From JBHIFB01 sp046760905 (lineage in GTDB: Bacteria; Gemmatimonadota; CAZMKB01), in contig JBHIFB010000125.1 in NCBI GenBank assembly GCA_046760905.1, positions 1-9,408 on the forward strand: a DNA stretch of 9,408 bases, read 5' to 3'. This document shows, in pieces, positions 1 through 6,579 of this stretch. Each line of letters starts with the position of its first letter. Within the stretch, counting starts at the first letter, position 1. The notes below the pieces were generated by a model, which searched no databases, had not been told where the DNA came from, and saw only the letters and a program-made list of their open reading frames with translations. Position numbers and translations under genes: made by a program.

Positions 1-119
1 CTCTAAGTTCCAGAAACATTGAACCTAAAGCTTTTTGTATTTAAACAGTTACAGAAAGTAAGTTTAAATTTCTGGGGAAAGTCCTCGATTTCATGAATAG
101 GATTCAAGGAGGAGAATGG

Positions 120-140
120 GGAAACTCCAGAGAAGTTTCC
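120..140. repeat. Small perfect inverted repeat (stem-loop)
   Basis: A 7-base arm GGAAACT (120-126) is followed by a 7-base loop and the exact complementary arm AGTTTCC (134-140). No T-run follows on either strand, so it does not look like an intrinsic terminator. It lies about 125 bases upstream of the lipoprotein gene and could be an operator or a transcript stem. A chance occurrence cannot be excluded. Confidence 0.3.
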
Positions 141-238
141 AATTGAAAAATAGTTCTCAATAATTAGTTTTTAAGATTGACCCGTTTCTATCTGGATTTG
201 CCTCCCGGACAAGGGGCTTTCCGGCGGATGTTCCATTA

Positions 239-244
239 TATAAT
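239..244 (+). promoter_or_regulatory. Possible -10 box upstream of the lipoprotein gene
   Basis: A perfect TATAAT lies at 239-244. A start about 6-7 bases downstream would give a very short leader of roughly 14 bases that still contains the GGAGG ribosome-binding site. No good -35 sequence sits at the expected spacing (the nearest, TTTCCG at 218-223, is poor and only 15 bases away). Treat this as a weak candidate. Confidence 0.2.
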
Positions 245-251
245 ACTCCCT

Positions 252-256
252 GGAGG
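252..256 (+). promoter_or_regulatory. Shine-Dalgarno site of the lipoprotein gene
   Basis: GGAGG ends 8 bases before the ATG at 265. This fixes the lipoprotein start at 265 and argues against the overlapping 177-425 reading frame, which begins with TTG and has no comparable site. Confidence 0.7.
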
Positions 257-264
257 ATTGTCAA

Positions 265-729
265 ATGAACGTATTCGCGAGACTCCTATTGCTTTCCGGA
301 ATCTTCGTGATCTCATGCGGTGGCTCCAACGAACCGGAGGCGAAATTACAATTTTCCAGGATGGAGATCCACTACACGAAATCCGGCGGTTGGATAAACA
401 CATCGAGGCTTTTCATCTACAGTGACGGTTCGGTGACTGCATTCACCCTTTCTCAGACCAAAGGAGACACGCTGAAGAGCGGTACCCTGGTATTGAGCGA
501 AGAGGACAGGGTGAACCTGGCATATCTCTTCGAGCCGTTTTCGACCTTCGAGCCATATTATGAACCTGAGAATCCGTCCTCAGACCAAGATCTACACACC
601 ACGATCTTCATCTACGAAGATGTCCCCGATACCGTCATGGTCTACATGCCTGAGGAGGCAGATATTCCGGAGGGTCTCTGGCGGATCATAGAAGAAATGG
701 AATCATTGCTGGATTACATCCTAGGATGA
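265..729 (+). CDS. Small putative lipoprotein of unknown function
   Basis: This 154-residue protein is not recognised as a named family. The N-terminus is a typical lipoprotein signal: a short hydrophobic stretch (residues about 5-16) ending in the lipobox V-I-S-C with the lipidated Cys at residue 18, followed by Gly-Gly-Ser. The mature part is acidic, rich in Thr, Tyr and Glu, and alternates beta-like segments with one probable helix near the C-terminus (about 135-152, 'WRIIEEMESLLDYIL'). The strand-rich middle ('RLFIYSDGSVTAFTL', 'HTTIFIYEDVPDTVMVYM') suggests a small beta-fold exported to the periplasm or outer membrane. The ATG at 265 is chosen because GGAGG lies 8 bases upstream and the signal peptide begins directly there. 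It stands alone on the plus strand, converging with the dipeptidase gene, whose stop is 21 bases away. Function is unknown; I am confident that it is coding and exported. Confidence 0.8.
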   Translation: MNVFARLLLLSGIFVISCGGSNEPEAKLQFSRMEIHYTKSGGWINTSRLFIYSDGSVTAFTLSQTKGDTLKSGTLVLSEEDRVNLAYLFEPFSTFEPYYEPENPSSDQDLHTTIFIYEDVPDTVMVYMPEEADIPEGLWRIIEEMESLLDYILG

Positions 730-750
730 GCATACCGGTTACCTGCAAAG

Positions 751-1935
751 CTACTGGGTGACCTCCATGAACACGCGCATGAAGTTCCCTCCAAGGATCT
801 TTCGCACGTCCTCTTCCGTGTATCCCCTCTCGAGCAGGCGCCTGGTAAGGGCTGGTAGTTTCGAGGCATCCTCCAGCCCGACCGGTGTGACGTCTATACC
901 ATCGAAGTCCGAGCCTATCCCGACATGGTCTATCCCGGCAATGGCAACTACGTGATCGATGTGATCTATCAGCCTGTCCAGGGTCACCCGGTGCCGGGAG
1001 GTTTTTCTTGAAATGATTTCTCTCCTCAACTTCAAGTAAAGACCCCAGTCCTTCTCCCTGTAAAGTGAGCGTATGGAGTCGATCTCTGTCTTGAACTCCT
1101 CCGTGGCAGCGTTGTATGCGCTCCTGTATGCGCTATCAAGAAAGAGGGGATAGAAGTTGAGGCAGAGAACCCCACCGTTTGCCGCTAGACGTGTGATCTG
1201 CTCGTCACTCAGGTTCCTGAAATGGGGGTTGAGCGCAGCGGTACAGGAATGGGAGGCGATCACCGGGTCCTTGCTCACCTCGAGGGCATCCCAGAACGTA
1301 CTCTCATGGACGTGAGATATGTCGACTATCATTCCAAGTTCATTCATCTTCGAGACAACCTGCCGCCCGAAATCTGTAAGACCCCGGCGCTCGGGACCGA
1401 CATCGAGCGATTCTCGTGCCGCCACCGCCCAATCAGTGGAGTTCATCCAGGTGAGCGTCACATATCTCGCCCCTCTTTCGTAGAAGTGCTCTAATAAATC
1501 AAGGCTGTTCTCGATGGCGTGACCGCCCTCGATTCCCAGGGACAGGCCGATCTTCCCTTGCTTATTCAGAGCATAGGCCTCCTTTGCGGAGCGTGCCAGC
1601 CCGATTTGATCGCCGTATTTATCGAGCTGCTCATAGAAAATATCGATAAGTTTGTCTGCGATGTAAGCCGAGCTGTCTGGATCACCCTCCCCTTCTGAAA
1701 CATACTTTTCCGGTACCCACACGGCCAGAAACTGAAGGTCGACTCCGCCTTTTTTCATCTTCTCGATATCTACCTGGGCATTACGGGAATTGTTTCCAAG
1801 GTCTCCACCCCTCTTCCAGAGCCTGTATAGGGCATCCGAATGCAGATCGGCGACGAAAGCCTCGTCATGAATCCGAGCCGGATCGTGAGAACAGGCAAAA
1901 ACTATTGAAAGGCAAAGAAAAGGGAGTTTTTTCAT
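751..1935 (-). CDS. Membrane dipeptidase-like protein (peptidase family M19), predicted lipoprotein
   Basis: This is a 394-residue zinc-dependent dipeptidase of the renal dipeptidase family, which cleaves dipeptides and in some bacteria D-amino-acid-containing ones. A lipoprotein signal peptide (residues 1-14, lipobox V-F-A-C, Cys15) places it in the periplasm on a membrane. The family's metal-binding set is visible: H32-x-D34 in 'VADLHSDAL', the bridging E136 in 'GIEGGHA', H208 in 'DISHVHE' and H229 in 'ASHSCTA'. A substrate-binding Asp is expected at D343 in 'GSDFDG'. 'HFRNLSDEQI' (238-247) is also characteristic. The length is typical. The start at 1935 is preferred over the in-frame ATG at 1950 because GGAGG precedes it by 5 bases, its ATG overlaps the Nudix stop (ATGA), and it gives the cleaner signal peptide. 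It is the last gene of the minus-strand run. The exact substrate is not evident. Confidence 0.92.
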   Translation of the reverse strand: MKKLPFLCLSIVFACSHDPARIHDEAFVADLHSDALYRLWKRGGDLGNNSRNAQVDIEKMKKGGVDLQFLAVWVPEKYVSEGEGDPDSSAYIADKLIDIFYEQLDKYGDQIGLARSAKEAYALNKQGKIGLSLGIEGGHAIENSLDLLEHFYERGARYVTLTWMNSTDWAVAARESLDVGPERRGLTDFGRQVVSKMNELGMIVDISHVHESTFWDALEVSKDPVIASHSCTAALNPHFRNLSDEQITRLAANGGVLCLNFYPLFLDSAYRSAYNAATEEFKTEIDSIRSLYREKDWGLYLKLRREIISRKTSRHRVTLDRLIDHIDHVVAIAGIDHVGIGSDFDGIDVTPVGLEDASKLPALTRRLLERGYTEEDVRKILGGNFMRVFMEVTQ

Positions 1936-1946
1936 CGTGTTCCTCC
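1932..1946 (-). promoter_or_regulatory. ATGA stop/start overlap with ribosome-binding site (Nudix to dipeptidase)
   Basis: The Nudix stop TGA (1934-1932 read on the minus strand) shares bases with the dipeptidase ATG (1935-1933). GGAGG lies inside the Nudix 3' end, 5 bases before that ATG. This arrangement is typical of translational coupling, and it decides the dipeptidase start in favour of 1935 over 1950. Confidence 0.65.
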
Positions 1947-2405
1947 GCATAGACCGTGCTCGAGAGCTTTGCGTATGATAGTCCTGTGATCGAAAGCGAT
2001 TGCTACACGATCAAGATTTTCTGACGTGGGCTTCAACCATATGAGCTCGCTTGCATCATCGGCCGGCCTGGCAGCCAGCATCTCATCATCAGTCACAGGC
2101 TCTGTAATGTAAACGGCGGTGACGGTGTGTCCCCTGGGATCCCTGTCAGGATGTGACCACACACCGAGAAGCCTTGCGAGTTTCACAGAGAGGCTCGTCT
2201 CTTCCCAGGCCTCTCTGACAGCGCAATCCTCAATGGTTTCTTTTCCATAATCGATGAAGCCGCCCGGCAGGGCCCAGTCTCCTTGAAACGGTGGGTTTTT
2301 CCTTTTTATTAGGGCTATCTCTCCCCTTCCGTTCACGATGATGACATCGGCCGTCACCGCGGGGCTTCTGGGAGGTGGCACGTGTTCACTTCCTTCCCGC
2401 TTCAT
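1932..2405 (-). CDS. Nudix hydrolase
   Basis: This 157-residue cytoplasmic protein of the Nudix superfamily would hydrolyse a nucleoside diphosphate linked to another group, with a divalent metal. The Nudix box covers residues about 48-72: 'PGGFIDYGKET' followed by 'REAWEETSL', with the catalytic helix residues R64, E65, E68 and E69. Compared with the usual G-x5-E-x7-RE spacing there is one extra residue (Lys55) between the glycine and the first glutamate (E56), and Ser replaces the usual Gly near the end. The N-terminal 'ADVIIVNGRGEIALIKRKNPPFQGDWALPGG' region resembles the ADP-ribose pyrophosphatase/NADH-pyrophosphatase-like group, but the substrate cannot be read. The ATG start overlaps the GH15 gene by 20 bases and has a poor ribosome site. 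A GTG at 2381 (residue 9), 10 bases after GGAAGG, is a credible alternative that removes the overlap. The stop overlaps the dipeptidase start by 4 bases. Confidence 0.9.
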   Translation of the reverse strand: MKREGSEHVPPPRSPAVTADVIIVNGRGEIALIKRKNPPFQGDWALPGGFIDYGKETIEDCAVREAWEETSLSVKLARLLGVWSHPDRDPRGHTVTAVYITEPVTDDEMLAARPADDASELIWLKPTSENLDRVAIAFDHRTIIRKALEHGLCGGTR

Positions 2406-4194
2406 TCAGCATCCGGTTAAGGTTGTAAGCTGCACTGATCAGTCCCAGGTGGGTGAATGCCTGGGGGAAGTTGCCCAGATGTTCACCGTAAGGGCTCAAT
2501 TCTTCTGAATAGAGGCCAAGATGATTTGCATATCCCAGCATTTTCTCGAATATGAAACGAGCTTTGTCCAGGTCGCCGGCACGTGATAGGCACTCCACAT
2601 ACCAGAATGAACACATGCAGAATGTTCCCTCTTCTTCGGTAAGTCCGTTAGAGGCTGCTTCCCCTACCCTGTAACGAAAGACCAGTGAGTCTTCAACCAG
2701 ATCTTCCTCTATCGCTTTCAACGTCGACAGCCATCGCGGATCGGTGGGACTCACGAACTTTACAAGCGGCATGAGAAGGTTCGCCGCGTCCATGGACCTC
2801 GATCCACTGTGCTGTATGAAGGCCTTCCTCTCAGGATCCCAGAACCGGTTCATGATTTCGAAATAGATGTCATCACGTACCTTATGCCATTTGTCCAGCG
2901 GTGCCGGGAAGGACCGTTTTTGCGCAAGCCTTATCCCCCGATCTACTGCCACCCAGCACATGAGCCTTGAATAGAGGAATTCCTGCCTGGGGCCCCTCAC
3001 TTCCCATATTCCTTCGTCCTTCCTGCGCCAGTTCTTACAGACCCAGTCGATGAGGCGTGTGAGATTCTTCCAGAGATCGAACGAAATCGGTTCCCCGTAT
3101 TTGTTATACAGGTATACTGAATCCATCAGCTCACCGTAAATGTCCAGCTGCAGTTGCTCGTAGGCGCCGTTGCCAACGCGGACCGGAGAGGATCCCTTGT
3201 AGCCCTCGAAATGGTCCAGGATCTGTTCGGTAAGATCGTGTCTTCCATCGATACCATATACGATCTGAAGTGATCCGTCAGGATCCTGCTCGCCGCAGCG
3301 GGCTTCGATCCAGCGCATGAAAGCAGCAGCCTCATCCGTGAAGCCAAGCCTGATAAGGGCGTATAGTGTAAAGGAGGCATCTCTGATCCATGTATAGCGG
3401 TAGTCCCAGTTCCGTTCGCCGCCCAATTTCTCGGGAAGGCCAAAGGTTGGAGCGGCCACAATGGCACCATGGGTCTGTGAGGTCAACAGCTTCAGGAGAA
3501 GAGCCGAACGATCGACCGTCTCTCTCCATCGCCCCTCATACAAGGACCGGCTCAGCCAATTCCGCCAGTAATTGACCGTGTCTTTGAAAGAGCAGGAAAT
3601 GTAGTCCGGATTCGAAACCGTAGACTCTACCCCAGCCAGGACTTCCTCAAGTACGAAGGAGGCGGTCTCCCCTTTCACGAGCGTGAAGCTGGCTACGGCC
3701 GCCCCCTCGTGGATTTCAAGAGGTACGGAAGAATGTAGCCTAAGCGTTAGCTTTTGCTCTCCCTCGGAAACGAATAGGGCACCGTCCTCTGTCCGCTCTA
3801 TCCTGTGAGTCGCACGTCCATAGTCGAATCGTGGATCACAAACCATCCGGTAGTTTACCACACCTCGAACGGTCTTTACTCTTCGAATGAGCCTGTGGGC
3901 ATGGCCGGCCTCTGCGACTGGCATATAGTTAGATATCTCGGCAACACCCTGTTTTGAAAGGAAGCGGTTCAGCAGCACATTAGTATCCGGAAGATAAAGC
4001 TGCTTGAGATTAACTTTTTCGATGGTCGGTGCAATTTTGAAAAGGCCCCCTTTACGCTCATCCAGCAGTGCTGCGAAAATAGTAGGCGAGTCGAAATGCG
4101 GGAAAGCCATGAAATCTATCGAGCCATCCGTCCCAACGAGAGCCGCGGTGTGAAGGTCCCCAATGATGCCGTATTCCTCTATTTTTCTATACAT
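2386..4194 (-). CDS. Glycoside hydrolase family 15 protein (glucoamylase/trehalase-like)
   Basis: This 602-residue protein is of the usual length for the bacterial two-domain GH15 group, inverting enzymes that release glucose from alpha-glucans or trehalose. Residues 1 to about 215 form the beta-sandwich N-terminal domain ('IGDLHTAALVGTDGSIDFMAFP' start). The rest is the (alpha/alpha)6 catalytic barrel. Diagnostic segments are 'GGERNWDYRYTWIRDASFT' (about 255-273), 'GIWEVRGPRQEF' with the likely general-acid E398, 'TEEEGTFCMCSFWYVE', and 'LYSEELSP' with E564/E565, one of which should be the general base, followed by 'LGNFPQAFTHLGLI'. No signal peptide is present, so it is probably cytoplasmic. 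The ATG at 4194 matches the family's conserved N-terminus, although no strong ribosome site precedes it. It lies 84 bases downstream of the sulfatase-like gene and overlaps the Nudix gene. Glucoamylase cannot be told from trehalase by eye. Confidence 0.93.
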   Translation of the reverse strand: MYRKIEEYGIIGDLHTAALVGTDGSIDFMAFPHFDSPTIFAALLDERKGGLFKIAPTIEKVNLKQLYLPDTNVLLNRFLSKQGVAEISNYMPVAEAGHAHRLIRRVKTVRGVVNYRMVCDPRFDYGRATHRIERTEDGALFVSEGEQKLTLRLHSSVPLEIHEGAAVASFTLVKGETASFVLEEVLAGVESTVSNPDYISCSFKDTVNYWRNWLSRSLYEGRWRETVDRSALLLKLLTSQTHGAIVAAPTFGLPEKLGGERNWDYRYTWIRDASFTLYALIRLGFTDEAAAFMRWIEARCGEQDPDGSLQIVYGIDGRHDLTEQILDHFEGYKGSSPVRVGNGAYEQLQLDIYGELMDSVYLYNKYGEPISFDLWKNLTRLIDWVCKNWRRKDEGIWEVRGPRQEFLYSRLMCWVAVDRGIRLAQKRSFPAPLDKWHKVRDDIYFEIMNRFWDPERKAFIQHSGSRSMDAANLLMPLVKFVSPTDPRWLSTLKAIEEDLVEDSLVFRYRVGEAASNGLTEEEGTFCMCSFWYVECLSRAGDLDKARFIFEKMLGYANHLGLYSEELSPYGEHLGNFPQAFTHLGLISAAYNLNRMLNEAGRK

Positions 4195-4278
4195 GGTGCC
4201 AAGCCGATATATTCTGCGTGCTACCGGAGCGATGGTGGCTGTAACCGGATTACCAATATATAAATAGACACTGCTTTC

Positions 4279-6141
4279 TCATTGTTCAATATATCCCAGT
4301 GACTTGAGCATCTCATACTCGTTGGCATCCATCTCCTCATCCTCCGCTACAGCAGCCATATCATTTTTGTAATTTTTCATGACTTTACCGTAAAAAACTG
4401 CCAGCTCCTCTTGAGGAATGCTAGCCTGTTCTTTCTCGCCTTCCCTGAGATCATATACTTCGAAATCGCTCTTTTCGAAATCATAAATGTATTTTATATC
4501 ATCAATGATAATTGCCCGCTTATGCCTCCACCCGAAACATTCACTCACGATCTCCCTGCTGGAACTTAGATTTTCCGTAGCGCCAGATAGATCTAGGGAC
4601 ATCCCATCGCTCTCGATGTGATACTTGTTGGAGATACCGAACAATCTGAGCAAGGTAGGCATCAGATCGACAAGCATGACCGGTTCATTTATTTCCAGCG
4701 TCTTTTGATCATCTGGCAATTTAATTATCAAGGGTACATTAATGACTTCGTTGTATAAATACGGATCATGGGTGAAGTACATCTCATCTCTCTCGAGGAG
4801 ACTTTCGCCATGATCAGAAGTCATGACGATTACCGTCCTGTCAAAGAGGCCCAGGTTTTTCAATCCTTCTATCAGGTCCTTGAATACTAGATCGAATGTA
4901 TAGATACCGGCATCGTAACGATCGCAGATGTAATTCAGGTCATTCTCGGTAAGACCCAGTTCTTCGATATTCTTTCTCCTCAGGTTGTAATGCTTCATGT
5001 TCCTTCCTATTCTCCTGTTAACGATCCTGCTGTCAGAGAAGACTGATTCGTATCGCTGGTCACGCGCATAGGGCCTGTGTACATCCCAGTAATGCAACCA
5101 GACAAAGAAGGGAGAATCGCCCTTGTCCCTTAACCATTCAAGGAACATCTCGTTTATCTCCCATCCAGAAAAGAAAGAACTCTTCTCCTCCTCGGAGAAA
5201 GAAAATTGTTTCTTCTTGTAGAGAGCTCTCTCAGTGAGACAATTTCGCAGGGTGAGGAAGCTTTCGACCTTGGTCTGGAACCCCTGCCCAAGATTCTGTC
5301 TCGAGAGCAGGGCCAGATTGACGAAAGCTGCTGTGCTAAGACCTTCGTTTGCGAAGATCTCCGCCATCGTTATTGCGGAATCGTCCAATTCGTTTCTCCC
5401 ATAGAGCTTGAGATTGGACACTATTCTGGAGGTGAACATTGAAGCGTGGGAAGGAGGCGTGAAACTGGATTGAGAATAAGCGCTTTTGAAGTTAATGCAC
5501 CGCCTGGCGAAAGCGTCCATGTTTTCGCTTGTCTTTCTGTGATAGCCGCTCATACTCAGATTCCTGTATCGAAGAGTATCGACGGTGATGAAGAGGACGT
5601 TGTAGCCTGCAGCCTTTTCTTTTCGGACCTGCGCCCAGTACGAAAGTGGAAGTATATAGAGCATCAGAGCTATCCCGATCGGAACCCTCGATTTTACTCT
5701 ATTGAGCATGGAGTACAGCGATCTCACGGGCAGAGGCACAAAATAGATGATTCCGGATATAGCCAGTAAAATGACGGCATTGTATATCAATCCCCTGGTT
5801 GTGTGTAGCTCGGGCAACCATGCCCTTGTGTCATAAAACACGACGAAAATGTAAGCGATAATTAAAAAGAGGCAGATCTTAATTGATGCCGTCAATGATC
5901 TGTATCCGTCACCGGTTATGACGAGAAAAAGGATGGATAGCAGGGTCACGGCAAGCGTGATTGAGACGAACACAAACGAAATCCAGTGCACATCAGCTAT
6001 GTAATTCGAAACGGCACAAAAAATCAAACCATGCTCAACATATTCGTTGATTATCACACACCTTACACCAGCTATCGCAGCGAGAACCAACAACAGCGTC
6101 CAGACAAGAAACACAATTTTTATCTTTTCAATGATTCGCAT
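4279..6141 (-). CDS. Membrane-anchored sulfatase-superfamily protein (Thr at the nucleophile position)
   Basis: This 620-residue protein belongs to the alkaline phosphatase/sulfatase superfamily. The N-terminal 170 residues carry about five membrane helices (roughly 8-31, 53-77, 86-104, 117-138, 154-170). The rest should lie outside the cytoplasm. Superfamily landmarks are the metal-binding D188 in 'FITVDTLRYRNLSMSGY', the nucleophile region 'SSFTPPSHASMFT' (225-237), H355 in 'DVHRPY', and D443/H444 in 'MTSDHGES'. The C-terminal 'LKSLGYIEQ' is common in this group. The position normally held by the formylglycine-forming Cys or Ser is Thr228, and PSR reads PSH, so classical sulfatase chemistry is unlikely. 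Thr nucleophiles are known in lipoteichoic-acid synthases and phosphoethanolamine transferases of this superfamily, so transfer or cleavage of a phospho-group is possible. The ATG at 6141 is chosen; the frame stays open to a TTG at 6201 (20 residues more), and neither start has a strong ribosome site. Confidence 0.88.
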   Translation of the reverse strand: MRIIEKIKIVFLVWTLLLVLAAIAGVRCVIINEYVEHGLIFCAVSNYIADVHWISFVFVSITLAVTLLSILFLVITGDGYRSLTASIKICLFLIIAYIFVVFYDTRAWLPELHTTRGLIYNAVILLAISGIIYFVPLPVRSLYSMLNRVKSRVPIGIALMLYILPLSYWAQVRKEKAAGYNVLFITVDTLRYRNLSMSGYHRKTSENMDAFARRCINFKSAYSQSSFTPPSHASMFTSRIVSNLKLYGRNELDDSAITMAEIFANEGLSTAAFVNLALLSRQNLGQGFQTKVESFLTLRNCLTERALYKKKQFSFSEEEKSSFFSGWEINEMFLEWLRDKGDSPFFVWLHYWDVHRPYARDQRYESVFSDSRIVNRRIGRNMKHYNLRRKNIEELGLTENDLNYICDRYDAGIYTFDLVFKDLIEGLKNLGLFDRTVIVMTSDHGESLLERDEMYFTHDPYLYNEVINVPLIIKLPDDQKTLEINEPVMLVDLMPTLLRLFGISNKYHIESDGMSLDLSGATENLSSSREIVSECFGWRHKRAIIIDDIKYIYDFEKSDFEVYDLREGEKEQASIPQEELAVFYGKVMKNYKNDMAAVAEDEEMDANEYEMLKSLGYIEQ

Positions 6142-6461
6142 CAGCCTTGACCACTTCTTGTGCGACCAATCACTTCCAGTGCCAGACAATCTATTTTGCA
6201 ATTCTCAAGCCAATAATCACCAATGGACACAAAAGTACTAAAAGTCCAGGTGTCTAACGTTAACAATACAATCCTCAATCTCAATTAAAAAGATGGCAGA
6301 TACGCTTCTAACGAGAAAAGATACGACCCGCATAATGGAGATGCAAGCAGAAGACATGGTGAGATCTGTTATGATAAACGCCGATATCGGGTGTAAGGTG
6401 AAGGAAGGTTAGATCCGGGCTACTGGGTGCAGGGCTATTGCAATCAGACTCAAGATTGTCC

Positions 6462-6490
6462 TTGACTCGTAATATGACGAAATCTAAATT
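6462..6490 (+). promoter_or_regulatory. Sigma-70-like promoter for the flavoprotein/iron-sulfur gene
   Basis: A -35 element TTGACT (6462-6467, 5 of 6 consensus positions) is separated by exactly 17 bases from a -10 element TAAATT (6485-6490, 4 of 6). Transcription would begin near 6497, giving a leader of about 80 bases before the ATG at 6580. The spacing and orientation fit the downstream gene. No activator or repressor site is evident. Confidence 0.4.
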
Positions 6491-6567
6491 CAGGGTGGAC
6501 CAGATATGGAGAAAGTGTGTCGAGCTCTCCGGCGTAATTGATTTCCAGGGAAAACCGGTAACCAGCC

Positions 6568-6571
6568 AGGA
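6568..6571 (+). promoter_or_regulatory. Shine-Dalgarno site of the flavoprotein/iron-sulfur gene
   Basis: AGGA ends 8 bases before the ATG at 6580. It supports that start over later in-frame ATG codons. Confidence 0.5.
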
Positions 6572-6579
6572 TAACTGTA

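Larger units (their letters stand above)
6142..6579. other. Divergent intergenic region between the sulfatase-like and flavoprotein genes
   Basis: About 440 bases hold no convincing gene (380 if the sulfatase-like protein starts at TTG 6201). The stretch 6230-6300 is AT-rich and contains the 8-base palindrome TAACGTTA (6255-6262), a possible operator site for the leftward gene. A sigma-70-like promoter for the rightward gene lies at 6462-6490. Two tiny plus-strand reading frames (6293-6412, 39 residues; 6474-6599, 41 residues) lack ribosome-binding sites, and neither resembles a known protein. No tRNA, terminator or repeat array was seen. Confidence 0.5.

Noticed and set aside
177..425. 82-codon plus-strand frame beginning with TTG
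   Set aside because: It overlaps the lipoprotein gene in another frame, has no ribosome site, and its sequence is not family-like. The lipoprotein has a good ribosome site and signal peptide.
730..750. Terminator between the convergent lipoprotein and dipeptidase genes
   Set aside because: The gap is 21 bases; GGTTACC is only loosely mirrored by a nearby GGGTGACC, with no stable stem and no T-run.
4195..4278. Separate promoter for GH15 (TTGAAC then TATTTA, 17 bases apart, on the minus strand)
   Set aside because: The -10 matches only 3 of 6 consensus positions and the -35 lies at the very end of the sulfatase-like gene, which is too weak to call.
6293..6412. 39-codon plus-strand frame in the intergenic region
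   Set aside because: The amino-acid make-up is plausible, but there is no ribosome-binding site and no recognisable similarity. It could be a gene remnant but is not supported.
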